Assembly (NCBI RefSeq): GCF_910592395.1
Contig: NC_088308.1
Span: forward strand, 18,427,501-18,491,500
DNA length: 64,000 nucleotides
Reading direction: 5' to 3'
Origin: Lineus longissimus
Taxonomy: Eukaryota > Nemertea > Pilidiophora > Heteronemertea > Lineidae
The notes beneath the pieces were generated by a model. The model did no database searches. It had not been told where the DNA came from and saw only the letters and a program-made list of their open reading frames with translations. Below are positions 46,723 to 60,800 of the stretch, piece by piece; positions within the stretch are counted from its first letter, which is position 1, and each line of letters begins with the position of its first letter. Made by a program: the position numbers and the translations under genes.

Positions 46723-47030
46723 AACCAATAAGAAGACCACCGACGGAGACCAGCAGCAACGGGATGAGTATCAGATACATTTCTTGCCGCAAAACTGGAT
46801 TGCTTATTAAGGGATTTGATTCAAATAATATATCATCAGTCATCATGAAAAGAACTATAAAGAACAATCTGCAGTAACCTTGACTCGGAATTGTCGACGG
46901 GCTGGGTTAAGGGGACGGCGTATGCGTAATTGGCACCCAGCCACTTTCGCGTCGGTAATGGCGACACCTGCGCTTGAAGTAACCAATTCCAGTCATCAAC
47001 CAAAATGCCATTCTCGTTTAGCCGCAGCAC
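46723..47030 (-). CDS. Exon encoding juxtamembrane region and transmembrane helix
   Basis: Two adjoining frames on the minus strand. 47030-46836 reads LRLNENGILVDDWNWLLQAQ, then VSPLPTRKWLGANYAYAVPL and more, coding-like in codon use, and ends at TGA. In the next frame (+1), from about 46846, comes DDILFESNPLISNPVLRQEM and then a 20-plus-residue hydrophobic helix (YLILIPLLLVSVGGLLIGFF) before a donor ATG/GTAATT at 46723/46722. Either one indel (mutation or assembly error) near 46845 splits a single exon, or the second part is a separate exon with acceptor CTTTATAG at 46857-46864. The acceptor for 47030 is GACGTAG. Extracellular strand-rich segment, helix and short tail suggest a type I membrane protein. 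A FRAS1/FREM2-like matrix protein is one unverified possibility. Confidence 0.55.
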
Positions 47031-47857
47031 CTACGTCCCACTGAGTTAATTTAAGATATCAATGGGCTAGAGACTTCACAATGGAGATTTCCCAATTTCC
47101 AATCGTCAAGTCAGATCGATTCCAATTTACAGCGAAATGGGTGGATGTGACCGGCAAAGAAAACTGTTATAATCTATTGACTGCACTCTGGGAAGACACC
47201 AGGATAAGAAGTGTAACTTTTATCTGACATTACCACCGCCAATACCGCATCATTGACAATTACGTTCACATATTCCCCGACAGCTTCACTAAAAATACAA
47301 ATCGTCATCTGCAATATGGAAGTTGACATCCTCATCAAGAAGACAGCAGGGATCTGCCTCCATTTACGCGGAGTGCCATGTTCATATTTGGGATGGTCAC
47401 ATCTTCTAAATGGAAGCTTAATGCAGATTGAAATGACATTGAAATCTGCAATAATTAAAGAAAGGATTTTTCAATCTTTACCTCGTCATATTGAGGCAAG
47501 AAATGTTCTGAATATGATCGGCTAACAGACGAGGGGGAAGTGAGAGTCGATACATGGATGGGTGAGTCAATTCTGTATGTAGGGGAAATGTAATTAAAGA
47601 ATGAGAGAGAGATTGGAAGAGAGAGGTTGAAAATACCTGGTTGACGACACTACCAATTCTACAAAAGAACTTGAAAGAAGCCAGTAATGGAATGCAGAGC
47701 AGGTTAAGAGATTAGAGTTTTTGTGAATGAGAATAAGCATGGTCCATCATGTATCACTCATTCAGCATTGCTAATTGATTCAAATGTCATTTGACAATGA
47801 CAGGCTCAAATAGATCTGTGATCTACAGAAATTTTAAGGAATCCTTCCGATACTCAC

Positions 47858-47936
47858 TTCATCCTCAACTCCTCCACCATAACCATTAACAAAACCACTT
47901 ATCCCAGACCTCCTAACCATTTCGTGCCAACCTTTA
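47858..47936 (-). CDS. Candidate upstream exon of the same gene (79 nt)
   Basis: The minus strand has a long pyrimidine tract (TTTTTTCTCTTCTTGAAG), then 79 nt, then a donor GAA/GTGAGT. The open frame reads KGWHEMVRRSGISGFVNGYG, then GGVEDE, and ends in phase 0, which matches the phase-0 start proposed for the exon at 47030. The intron would be 827 nt. The acceptor ends in AAG, less common than CAG or TAG. No family recognised. Confidence 0.35.
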
Positions 47937-47939
47937 CTT

Positions 47940-50900
47940 CAAGAAGAGAAAAAATTGCTGGGGTAACGTAGATTACGGGAACCACCAATCCAATAAATGC
48001 AACTCAACATCAGGAATGATCTGATCCAATTTTTCATAATGACATCTTTTTGATTTTACAAAATCAGAGATCACTTTATTTGAACCGAATTTCCTTCGTC
48101 AGCCGGAAAAAATATCAAATCTCATTTCTCAGGTAAATTGTGAAGGATAGTGGTGCAATAGACTTTCTCATGTCAGCTTAGACACTGGGGAGTGGAAATG
48201 TGCTGAACTGAGGTGATAAATATTGGTGTGGGTGTCTGTCTGTCTTTCTTTAAGTCTGCGTTTGATACTGGCGACCAGATGACAAGTCTGACCAAGAAAG
48301 CTCAGGCAGCATCCAAGAAGTAAATCAGCAGCAGTTTATAACATATTTGTATTCCGTACAGAAATCTATGCCAGGCCAGGGAAGTGAATCAAAGGCATGC
48401 TGACCATCGAATTGTGCAAAGGGGGTACCCAACATGGACACATGACCATGTCCTTCCTTAAAAGAAATGAGACTTGACCACAACTCCACACATCCCTAAG
48501 GATTAACAAGAAATGTATGGTATTTTTAGCCTCTCGTGATATCTTTACATCAAAACAACTTGCATTCAATGTATTTGATCAACACTGTTTAAAAGAAATC
48601 TTTAAAGAGATCCTAAGTGCAGCAGGATTTCGAAAACAAAAAATCTCATCTTCAAACACAATACGTGAAAAAAGCCGACAACCATTTCATCAACGTCGAA
48701 CCAAACATTGAATTTCCTTCACTTGCCTTTTTCGAACGATACTGCGTAAAGCAAGCAGAGCCATCGATGTTATCTGCACAATGCCATCATGTACATACCA
48801 TGGTCGTAATGTGATTCTTGAAATCTGATCCCAAATGAATTACTAGATCATTACCAGAGGGTAATCAGTCAGTCTTGCTGCAGGATACTGCAGTACCGGC
48901 GAATCTATTGTCGGATATTGATACTGCAATACGGCAAGATTTCTCCATCCAATTCACGGAAGGATAAAGGCAAATATTGCGTAATATAAAAATTTCTATG
49001 GAAGCTGAAACCGGGCAAGGTACAGAATCTCGTCACTCTTGATGCAAGTAATCCGTATTCAATGCAGAGACATTGTCCTAAGGGGAGAGTGGATTTTATT
49101 CTAGGGATATGATGTAGGCTGCATTTTTTTGCAACCACAATCCGAATAATTCTAATCTTCCCATCATGCAACTTGACGTGCCCTTTCACGCCCGTTCCCG
49201 ATAACATTCACGCTTTTTCGATTTGACAATGCCGGGCGATTTTTCTAATCTTGGATATACATCGCAATATTACAAATGGTTCCACGGGCCATAATCCCAC
49301 TTTTCTGCCTAGCGGACTGTCATGGCTTGGCTATGCTTGTCAGCATCTTCGATTCACCGCTGACAATAACCACTTGCCAGACCACTATCGCTGCAATAAA
49401 TATCAAGTCGCAATTGTCTAAAACTTCATCACCACTCGCTTTCACACCAAAGTCATTTCTTATGAGACGGTTACACAATGCAGGATTGTGAATGTCAACG
49501 AAAGGAGACATTTATTAAAAGATTCGTCATTTCTGTGCCGGATTAGATGTTGGACTCGCACGTTTACAGATCATCATCCACTTCATCTTGAGCTGATAGT
49601 AAATATCCATAGAAAGATGCACAGCGATAGTGGCCAGGTCTTGACCAACTTTAGGTGGACCATCGCAACTTTTATGTGCATGCAAAATCTTTTTAAGATA
49701 TTGCAATACTTTTTATCTTACCTTGACAAATAAGAATTTCAAAATGGTGTTTTTCAAATTTTGAAAGAACTAAGAATAGTGACTAATTTTGAAAGATTAG
49801 TTTGTCTACATGCACTGTTTATTCAAAGTGAACTTCTCCCTGCATTCTGATTGTCACTTTGTCCTCAGTATACGAGTTGCAGGGCCATATTTAGCGAGGA
49901 GCAGTGGGGCTTCAAGACGTCTTCCAAAAAGTGTCTTCAATGTACATTTGGCCCGAAAAGTAGCTATAGTGTTTTCCCTTCCTCCAAGAAGCTTAATTCA
50001 GAACTGAGTTGGCGCAAACCCTGGGAGACAGGATAGAAGAATCAAGACCTGAAAATGTGTCTCAAAGGGACGACGCCCTGGAACCAATCAGTCATTTTCC
50101 CAATAGAATATCCAACATAGTGCACAAAGGTATAATATCCATTGAGTTACATGCACTAAACATGCCACGAACACATGAGACCTGCCCGAGGGAAGCAGCG
50201 TGCGAGCATATTTTCAAGTTCAACACAAAATGACCTCGTAAACACTGTAGTACAACAAAGTACCGATTTCTCTCCTCGATCATTACATGAGTAAATTACA
50301 AAATCATCCCAAGTGATTCTGATGAAACGCACATTGTTACTGACATAAATGATGCACATTTCATTTTGAAATCAGGAGTTTTAAAATGGTGGTCCAAAAC
50401 CAATACAATCAATCAAACAAGGGCCTTTGAGAACTTTCTGGAATTTTCTCCCTCTACATGTTAGAAATATCATTTATGCAGCCAATTTACAAATGTTGTT
50501 GAAACACATGTACAATATCTCATTTTCTGCAGCATTTTAATCACCAATGAGTCATCAGACATGCATGAGGACTGGCTGGAGCTAAAACAAACCTGCACCA
50601 CATCCTCATCTAGCACAGTTCAGATCTCGAATTTCAAGACCCCAACCATTGAAAAACCCAAGTCTACGCGCATGACTAGTGAGGACAATGTCACTGTCTG
50701 AATACTGGACTGTCCCCCACACTCAAGACTACAACGATCGTCCATCTTTCCTCCACAAGACAACACAATCAGAATGACAAAATCCCAAAGCATTCACATC
50801 AGACCCATATCTCTCCTGGATGACAAGCGTTAATAACCTATCCGCCGATTCCCGCTCCAGCAGCCTTTTATTTTTCCTCACTAATACATTGCATAACGAA

Positions 50901-52215
50901 TTGACGATAAAATCAAAGCCAATTACATTGACAATGTATTGTTATGTACACTTAAAGGATCCTATGTCTGCGCTATTGTCATCGAAACAGTAATCGCAGC
51001 AGCGGCGAGAATCAGCCGGGGGGGGGATACAAAGCTGTTGTCGGAGGTTGGAAATGACCTTGCGTAAACGCCCAGACACCCTGCCGTCTTCCAATGAAAA
51101 AGCACAATAAAAAAACGCAAAGCACCCCCAATTCACTAATTACAAAATCCCACTTTTTACGCCAAAATTGAAGTCATAAAGCTGCATTCATCAGGTTTCA
51201 ATTTCCCTTCCAAATGAAATCGATAATATGATTTATACCGCTGGTGAAAAAATTACAACACTCTAATTGTAGGGGTTTAGTCTTCCCTTATTTTCGCTGT
51301 GTGGAGAATGCGACGTCAGAAGGGGTCAGATTTCACTTTCTAATTTTATTAACCATTCACACTGAAAAGCGGAGTTCGTCCAGACAATAAAATGAATGCC
51401 ACAAAGGCAAACCTTGCCGTCTGCAAGTTTCCGACTTCCATGATAATTCAAGGTTTCAGAACCCAGGTCACCTTTCTGCCCAAAAGCATTGGGGATGAAT
51501 AGCGCAAAACATCAATTTGCGTTTTTGTTACCATTGACAAATGTAGCAAATTGTGGATTTCATTCATTGGTTGGAGAATGGCTATTTTCCAACAGCAGCC
51601 AGTCAAATTGACAGAAAACGTGCTGAGCTATGGAAGATGTTCAGAAATGGATTTGGCGCTGCAAGGACTGTCTAACAAAGGAGAAGAGAACAAGTAGATA
51701 TAGTAAAAGAAATGCCAACCCTTATCGAACAAAGAACTTTGAAACCTAAGATATTAGAGAGAAAAATCTCAAGAATGTACTTTTTATATCATCAGCTCAA
51801 AACAAAACAGACCACTTTGAAATTTGATTGGTCAAAATTACGGGTTTTTTTAGACGTTTCAGTGTCTGCTTCTCTTACCAAGTGACCCGCACACTATTAC
51901 AATGCAAACTTTACATGCCCATTCTGCAGTAGTTTCGTATCAATTACCACATCCATTCATCATTTGATCACTGATTCTCTGCTACGTGTTCTTCGGAGAG
52001 AAACAAAGGGTTAATGAAACCAGCCCAGTTTCTTGAGATTTTTAATCACCTATTTCCCTCTGATCCTGTGTGGTGGAAGAATTATAGATTTTTTACTCAT
52101 TCTCTTTAAGGTTGTGTAAGATTAATCTGTGTGTTACATTCGATGAGTCACTGCATTCAAAATAATGAAACCTGTGTAGTGCACGCTTCCTTTCATTCCT
52201 TGTTATCAGTTGCTT
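47940..52215. other. Non-coding stretch, possibly introns of the minus-strand gene
   Basis: If the gene ending at 46463 is real, its 5' exons must lie here or further right. I could not pick further exons with confidence. The minus frame 48905-49207 (100 codons) has no recognisable domain. A run of nine G stands at 51018-51026. Confidence 0.4.
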
Positions 52216-52219
52216 TCAT

Positions 52220-53215
52220 TAGAGACCAAAGGCTTGCCTGTCACTGCGATTTCTGCATGTTTAGCTTGAGCATGTAGTCCAAAGGCTTGCTCACTGCGGC
52301 GATATCTCCAAGTTCAGAGTAAGCATGTGCTTGTGAGACTAAAGGCTCGTCAACCACTGCTGCGATTTCTCAATGCTTAGTGTATTTTCTTGCGAGTTGG
52401 TGCCACTTCAGGCATCTTGACATACAAGGCTCTGAGAACATAACACCCTCTGTACCTTTCTTTGAGGAGTAGACTTTTTGGCTTTGAGGAAGAAAACTTG
52501 CTCTATAACTTAAGACAGCACATGCAGGTATAAGTACTGTGCCATATTGGCCTGGTACTGTACCTTGTAAGCGCATTGGTGAGACTATATTTCTCACTTA
52601 TATTTTGTTGCATCTTGACATCCATGGCTCTGAGAGAACATTACCCTCCATACCTTCCTTTGACGATCCTTGATTACTTCTGGCTCATCACAGAAGCTCT
52701 CTCCTTCATCAATCTTGCAACAAATGGTCTCTAAAGAGAGCAGCATGCTTGAGAACGGTATTGATTACGCTGTAAGTATCTCGGTATTGAATATTGACTG
52801 GCAAACTGGTAGCTACACAAGCTGATCCATGTCGAACTATATATTATCCCTCATGAATCACCTGCACTATTACAATTATTGACAAATTTGATGGTCATAC
52901 TTTGCCTGCCCATTAGTGATCTCGCAATTGATTTGGCAAGCAGCAAGTGATGTGCCAGGCTGTTCAAACGCTTAAGACGTGTAATCTGGACATGGTAATC
53001 TTCGGGGAGAAACAGATGACAACACATCTCGATTTGTGTCATTCTGCGATTGTAAACTGCCGGTGGTTCAGCTCACTGAGGTTGAGGATGTTGCTGGTGT
53101 AACAGAAGATCGAGCTGCGGTTTCGGTCGGGTGGTACCAGAAGTGAGAAGTCAGATTGTGCAAACGCTTCAAAATGTGTGATTTGGATATGGTAATCTTT
53201 GAGGGAGTGGGGAGG
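52220..53215. repeat. Cluster of diverged direct repeats
   Basis: Three ~55-bp units around 52224-52380 share AAAGGCT(T/C)G, CACTGC and GCGATTTCT. A ~56-bp segment (CATCTTGACATACAAGGCTC and on) at about 52413 recurs at about 52611, 198 bp away. A ~45-bp segment (CAAACGCTTAAGACGTGTAA and on) at about 52965 recurs at about 53162, 197 bp away. The equal spacing hints at an old ~200-bp tandem duplication, now eroded. The minus-strand frame 52851-53042 lies over one of these segments and is probably incidental. Confidence 0.55.
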
Positions 53216-53244
53216 TGAACATGGGATTTAGCTAAGGCAGACGG

Positions 53245-54605
53245 TTGCTGCAGACGATGGATGAGAATTTGTGGATTGTGGTCCTGGCTGGGCAGCTTCG
53301 TGAAATCACTCTCTCTAAAGATGTGTAATGCGCTTCACACACAAACTTTGTTTGCTTCCAGAAGTCAAATGTTCTAAGTTTGTCATGCCACCTCCGTGTT
53401 TGCGTTCAGGCATTCCTTTCTGACAAGTTAATTTTCCTCCCTGCAAATAATCATATGTAAATTGGCCCTGACAGTCCAAAATGGCCATTTTAGATGGTGT
53501 TCATCTAGCACTCACAATAAGTGATCTATGTTTAGTGAAGAAGCTAACCCTTGCAATTTGCTGAAGCAAAGAGACATGACAGTGCACTGTTAGGGGACAA
53601 TGGTGTGTCCATCAAAAATCTCTAAACTGGGCCAGACTTTGAAGCATCCTGTTGTGCGATTCAGGTATATTTGGCGCCATCTTTAACCTCGTCCCTGTTA
53701 CGTTGACTTATGTAAAGAAGATGGTTGTCATTGATGAAGAAGTCGAGATTGCTGGAAGAAACTGAGGTTGGTTCGTAAGACTTGAATAGCTCTCATTGGG
53801 GAAACCTGCCATTGACAGTTCCATTCAAATGTCTTTTTGTCCGAAGACAACGCAGCTACCGAGACGTGAACACAGCTTCGCAATTTAAGTTTCCACATCT
53901 CGCGTCACTGACACTATGGTCTATTTCCACAGGAAATAACGTGTCCAAAGAACGTAATCAGCCTGTTGTCGATGGTTTTGGAAATTAATCACTCTTGGCT
54001 ATTTTTGATTAACTAGATGAGGAGGAGAAAGGTAAACGAATGGGGAGATGCCATTTAAGTTGCTACATCAGATTCCAGCATTCATTTGGCTCACCTTGGC
54101 TGCTGCATATGAAGGACTTCCTTGGTTGGTCAGAAGAAATGGTCCATCGCGTTTTGCCAAGTCAATTATCAGCGACTTTTTATATGGCTAAAAGAAATGA
54201 TGGAGAAGGTTTGCGCGCTAGGTCTTCTTCTGAGGTTAGAGCCATGCGGGATGTAGTGAACCAAGAAAGTAGACATGAACTGATTTCCCCCTAATTCAAG
54301 CTCATCTACTGAAGGAACAGCGTCATTCCCTCCCTGTAACACAGACTCTGCCATATTCCCCATCAATCAGGCATGATATTTTGTAAAGTACAAATCTACA
54401 TAACGCTTCAGCATTGTTTGTAGTAATATAGTGTCATCCAAGACGTATCATTTTAAAAATTGATCTTGTCCTGTCTCTACGCTACTCATCAATACGAATA
54501 CCTATAATCTATAATTAGAAACAATAAATGAGCATCAACAACGCTTTGAACATCTGACGTGCGAGCCACCATCTTGTAAATTGAGGTCAGCAGACATTTT
54601 CGCTA
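53245..54605. other. Non-coding stretch
   Basis: No confident gene or repeat. Short frames at 53782-53988 and 54040-54294 (plus) lack support. Confidence 0.45.
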
Positions 54606-54612
54606 CAATTCT

Positions 54613-54859
54613 TTAACGGTTGCCGAGCGATGTGGAATTGCCAACCACACCCTTTTGGACTTGAACGATCAAAGTAAAGGCAGCCAACTTGAAAGGTGAA
54701 TTATCCCAGAAAATGTCAGACGAGTCATGCATGTTGTTAAAGACGGCCGCCTGGTATTGACTTCTGGCTGAGAGGGCTCGAGGGAAGTTAGGTATATTAC
54801 TCGACATAATGTTTGTATGTTGCTCGGAGCCACAAAAGGAAATGGCATGAAGGACGTCA
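54613..54859 (-). CDS. Coding-like segment, possible last exon
   Basis: A minus-strand frame open from 54864 to TAA at 54615-54613 with GC-rich third positions, unlike the surroundings. It includes MSSNIPNFPRALSARSQYQA (ATG at 54807), NNMHDSSDIFWDNSPFKLAA and VQKGVVGNSTSLGNR. An acceptor-like CTCATTTTAAACCAG precedes it at 54860. No family recognised, and no neighbour exon found to confirm it. It may be part of the minus-strand gene system, an isolated retrocopy or chance. Confidence 0.25.
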
Positions 54860-54864
54860 CTGGT

Positions 54865-57800
54865 TTAAAATGAGAATCACGTACACAGTACACAATACAC
54901 TCAAAGTAAGCCAAGTTTTTTTAATGATATGACTGAGAGGATCGAAAATTGTAAAGTTTTTGTGAGCAACTTTGTCATAGTAGTTGGATTTCCTCATTTC
55001 ATTCAAAAACTCTGAAAAAAAATGTGGGAGAAATAATTTGATAGTTTTGTTGCATCTTGGACATTTAAGGGTTAAGTAGGCCCTAATGGGAAACTCTGCA
55101 TGTTGGTGCATAAACCATTTAGGAAATAAGCATGCACAAATTGTCCCATACAACAATGCTCCACCTACTCAGTCCAGAAACAAAACAAATATTTTGCGGA
55201 AACAAAGCGAGTTTTCAACGACCAGTTGAAGTGCACTGTAATCCAAAAGACCATGAACTACAATTTACATGCCTACTTTTCATCGGATTCCCTGAAAAAT
55301 ATGTACACATATCAACATGGAAAGCATAGCATCTGACCTGAAACAGACCTTAGCTTTTTTCACCTAATAGTTCAGTTTAGTATCTTGGCATATTCACATT
55401 AAATCCACAGTTAAAACTTGTATTCTTGACGTGCAATAATCGCTCCCTGGGACTTCATTCTCGTCTACTGATCTGGAAGTCTCACAAAGGGCCTACTTAA
55501 GAGTTAAACAACAGACATACAATACATAGGCATATGTATACAAAAGAGCCTTAAATACAAAGTTCAAAACAGTTGACTTCTGATTCAAATACTAAGGGTT
55601 TTTAGAAGTTGGGATAAACTGGGATTTCTTCTTTTTGAATCAAGGCTTATAGCTACATTGGTTTGAACTGCTTATACTGGTCAAGGAAAGGCCAAAGTTT
55701 ATCTGATCGATTCTGAACACCCTGATCAGAAAGGTGTTAATTCAATCCTGAGATTAGATCAGTATATTGCCCTTAAATGACCATGCAATTCAAGGAAATT
55801 AATAGACGTACAATAAATGCCGGTATGATATTACAAAGCCCTAAATAACGTACAACCAAAAAACATAATTAATTTTTGTGAAATTTTAAGAATCTGATGA
55901 CCGAGTGAAGCATGTGTGACATGATGAGTGTACAACCTCCTTGTACAATCACAATTACGAAAGTCATCATACCAAAAATGATTTCATGAATTTTTTTTAA
56001 AACAACAAAATTTATGATCTTTGAGGGCTAAAACACACCCGGCAAAGCTCTTATAACTCAACAAAAGCCAAACAGCCCCGTTTCTGACAAAACTGCCATA
56101 GCCATGGAAACCAAATCACTTTTTTAACATTCTAATCAGAATAATGAGAAAATGAAACACAAACATTTTCAAATGAAGCCTTTGCCCATTCATCACCAAG
56201 ATGAGATCACATTTGAGGCAGATCTTTTCGGCTTCAGCGATGTCGAAAAATGAATTAATAAACTAAATGAAATTTCCCGCTTATTCTTCTGACTAAAAGT
56301 CACATAATCCGCACTACTAAAGCTGCAGCATCACAAAAGAATATGAGAATATGAAAAAATCACTTGAATAGCATTCCAATCAACACAGATCTAGCAGCGT
56401 TTTGGAATGCACGTGAAAAACGGTCCAATTCGATTAATTTCCTTGGATTATATTGTACATTTGATAACATGAGATGGGATTGAGACTCAAGGCGACGCGT
56501 GTACATTGATTAGAACCACCGCAAACGGTTTTTATAACACGTTATTTAAATGCATACTCACACAACTATACTCTATGGTTTCTGTTAGATTTTTCAAAGA
56601 AATCTGAAACCTTGGTGATTTTCTTCAAAATATGTTTTAAACTCACAGTGGTGCAAAAAATTAATCAAGGTGGACATGAAATATATATAATAAACCACGA
56701 CTTCAACGCAGGATCCTTAAACCAAATTTGTATCATTATTTTGAGAAAGGGTATGAGGACATCTCGACTCATGCCAGGAAAATGCCATACTATGGAAGCA
56801 AAATGGGGGGGGGGGGATGTGTAGGCCTCCTTGTATTTTGGTCCTTCTTTCCACTAGGTAAAACTCACAGGTCTATATAGTTAATGCCTCTACTATTTCA
56901 GACTTGGTTTAAATAGCCAAGGTTATCCCCATCTATTGCTGGCATGTAACCTCCTGATAGCCTCAGGAAGAACCCAAAGAACCCCTGTAAGCATAGTCAA
57001 AGAGGCAATTCCAAATATCTCTCAGCAGTTCCCAAGCTATTTGTATCTACAACAGTTCCGACATACATATAATAAACCATCTTACAGTGACTTACGCGAT
57101 ATTTCCCAACCACCACCAACCCCACTAATCTTTAATCAAACAAAGCTCACTGGCTTAAAGTCAACACCATGAATTTTTGAAAAGTTGTCAATGCGTTTCT
57201 TGAGGGCAAGAAGCTTTGTTATTGATAGTTTGGTCAATACATGGCCGAGAAAGTTCTGTCAATAGCAACTTGGTCAGAGGATGCTAAGTCAACTTGGGGT
57301 AAATGTTTTGACACTGTTTTGCCCATTTATATTATTTAGGTTTATCTTGATTTTGTTTTAGATAATACTGTCAGTGTCTATTTTCGTGGCATTGTTGGAA
57401 AGAAATCGACAGCCCTAGTGAGAGGATCTGGAACTTATATGTGGATCTGCAATGAAACGTTGCCTTATTTCACAATGCATAGACCAACACATGGTAGTTG
57501 AGTAAACTTATAGTAAACATCATAATCTGCAACCTTACATTTGACTGGCTAGTATTATTATGTTGCCAAGGTATCGGCTAGCTGCTAGCAGCAGTAGCAC
57601 CATCTCCCCGCCAGCCCCACCATGACTTCTGTAATCTGCTCATCCGCTCTGACACAAATCCATGCTACCATTTGGATCATGTCAAGATGATTCAGATGAT
57701 GCTGCCCAGTAAGAAAAGATAATCCTGTCTCCTTATCTGCTAGGCTATAGTTAGGCCTATTAGCGGTGCTGAGTGGACATCATAAACCTGCAATTGACAG

Positions 57801-60800
57801 GGGCTTCATTGAGAGGTTAAGGTTGACATTGTTGGACGAAAACCGTGGCCTTGAATGACAATATGGTATGGTAGCCACTGATCATGATGTGATGTACTAG
57901 TATTACCCGCAGTTTCATACTGTAAGCTGGTAGTATGCCCAAACATCCCGTGCATGGATGTTCACCAACCACACGGCAACCTGACATCATCAGTCAGCAC
58001 TTCATCAGCAAGCCAAATTGCCAGTGTTAAGGAAAATAGACCATTTTAATACCCCACGATGTTTGAACAGACCCAATGCCCATTACTTGCCTGTAAAGAA
58101 AATCGACAAACAGCTCATCTAAGGAGCAAGATCTTCATTTTCTTCTTTTGTTGTATAAATTGATTTTAAGAATCGATAAAACCACCAATCATTATTGAAG
58201 CTGTAATATCGTGTCAAAACATCTTATATAAAGACTAGGAGACTTTGTGTAAGCAAAAGGAATTGTCAACTGAGACAGTTTTATAACACATTAACCCTTA
58301 ACTTTTTGCTTCCTGCCACAAGAAATGCAGTTGCAACAATTATGGTAAACCGATGCCGGGTCGATAAGTGGTACAGAGAATGGTGCATCCCCCCCCCCCA
58401 CCATTTGCAAGAGAATTCTTTAAATTTATCACACAATATAAAATTGGGAATACTGACAATTACAATCATAAAGGCATGCTTCTTTCTTATGCCCCCCTCC
58501 TTTTTATACTCCTGGACCCACCCCTGAATGCATTCTTTTTGATTGGTCACATTGTTTTTGCCTCAAAAAAGCATTTATTACATCCACCACAAAAATAGGC
58601 CAACCTGATGTACTTGTATATTGATTACATGATTGGAATAAGATGCGTCATGAAGCAAGATAGATCTGATCTGATCAGTGCAATATGAAAGTGGGAGCTT
58701 CCTGTCAGCAACTAAAGACAAACCCGGTCAAGAGCCCCTCGGCCAAGTAGAACAAATAATATCCAATTTAGAACACTTCAACAAGACATGGAAAAGTGTC
58801 AATATTATCAAGAATTAACACAAACTAGTCTTTATCAATTTTCTAAATAATCCATTGAGTTGGCAACATCAATGGTAGATATAAGTTCCCAGTCCATCAT
58901 AGTTCAGCCTCAACTGCCGAGGTAGAATTTTTTTAATAGCATGAATGGTTGAAGATCATAACAGTTTAAGTCTAAACTGGTCATTTTACTCTTTAAGTGC
59001 CACGTTTTGCAAGGTGGAGGAGCATGTGGATAATTATAAGGATGCTTCTTGGTCTGCTCATGCCCATCAGCATCTCCCATCTTATATCTGGCCATTTCAC
59101 TTGGGAGTACGGTACACCCTCATTGCAAAACCCAGTTGGCATGAGGATGGATATCTCTCTATGTACCATCCATTGAGACTTCACTGGTGACCACCAGCAG
59201 GGAGGTACCCCAGGGATTGCTGTCCCCCCTCTGGGCACAGCCTACGCACTATTGTCCTCTACTGTCTGACCGTGAAATCTTTACATCACCGTGGGGCTAC
59301 AGTATTAGATTAGATCTTATTGAACAGTGCATTCCATATCAAACAGAACAAAGGCAGAAACACATTCTCCATGGTAATTGCACTTCATTTTCAGTCAAAG
59401 CTGCAGTGGTAAAAGTGATATAATGGCAACCACTTCAGGTGGGTAAAGCAAATGTGGCATGACCAAGTGGTATGTACTAAGAAAACTGGAAATGTAGGCT
59501 CCGAGCCTAATCATGATTGACACCTGACAAAATTGAAAATCATTAGGTTGAAAAAGCATCTTGGTTATTTGAATGCAACCAGCTTCCAGTAATCCTGTAA
59601 TCTGCCACTCCAGGCTTCAATATCTAAACGACTGGCACCAAGAAAATAACAAAACTAATTAACCAGAACATTTTTTGACATGTTTCTAAGTAGTTTGTAT
59701 TTTCATTTTAATTTGAGTAGGATTTATTTAGGCACTGAAGACTGAGAATGCATTGGAGTGGTTTGGGACCACACTGGGATAGCAGGCAGGGACCAAGTAA
59801 TAGAAGGGTTTGCTAATTCCCAGGGATAAACAGCAATGGTTCATGTGGTGAAAGTCTTGTTTTCTTTGCAACCCTTCCATTTCGTATGTAATGTAATGAT
59901 CAGCAGGCTAAGCCTTCTAAATATAAACAGAGGTGAGCTCGGTGTTTCCCCTTGCCCTAACCCTCAAATAGACAATCTGCCAGTACAGTGATAGCCTAGA
60001 TATCAACACAGGGGTGTCTTAATGCAAAGGAGTGATCATGCACAATCAGAAAAAACACATCTTGCAAGTAGGCTATAATCACAAATTCTGATAATATTTC
60101 AAAACAAATTCCTGAGTGAAAACTAAATGTGAAGGACGACTGATTAACCTACTGTAGATTGATACATTTTATCCAAAGCTGAATTCCTTGGTTCTTTATA
60201 ACAGAAAGACAAGTGTCCAATTTTGTTTTCCTGAACTAAAAGTAAAGAACTTTATGAGACTATTTAAACTGTCTGCAGTGTCACTTGTGACACTATCACA
60301 ATATCAACTTATATATGATATATTATATGAGATTCAAGTTTTCTCTTAGTCCAATAAGTAAATTAAGTGCAAAGCAACAATTCTGTGAGATCATGCCTAC
60401 ATGATTTATCAACTTAAAATATTTACCAACTAAAGAATCATGACATATCTCAATCAAAATATATTAAAAAGATTTCCAATTAAAAATCACTGTGTAAGTT
60501 CGGGTTGCATTATCATATACTCTAGGCAATAAACCATTCCCATTTTTAAAAGATTTTTTACAGAAGTCAGAAGCTGTATTTCATTTCTGACAAAGACCAA
60601 ACACAAAAGGTTTCAAACGGTTAATTGTCAAAACATAAATCATGTGTACGTTATCAACAAACATTTAACCTCACCTATCATTTGGTGAAATTTATGTCTT
60701 CTCACCCTGTGCTATCAATAGGCTATGTGGTGCATTTTTAACTAATAAATCAGATAGTTAGGTAAACAAATTACACATTCTTAATATCAAATTTATCTTG

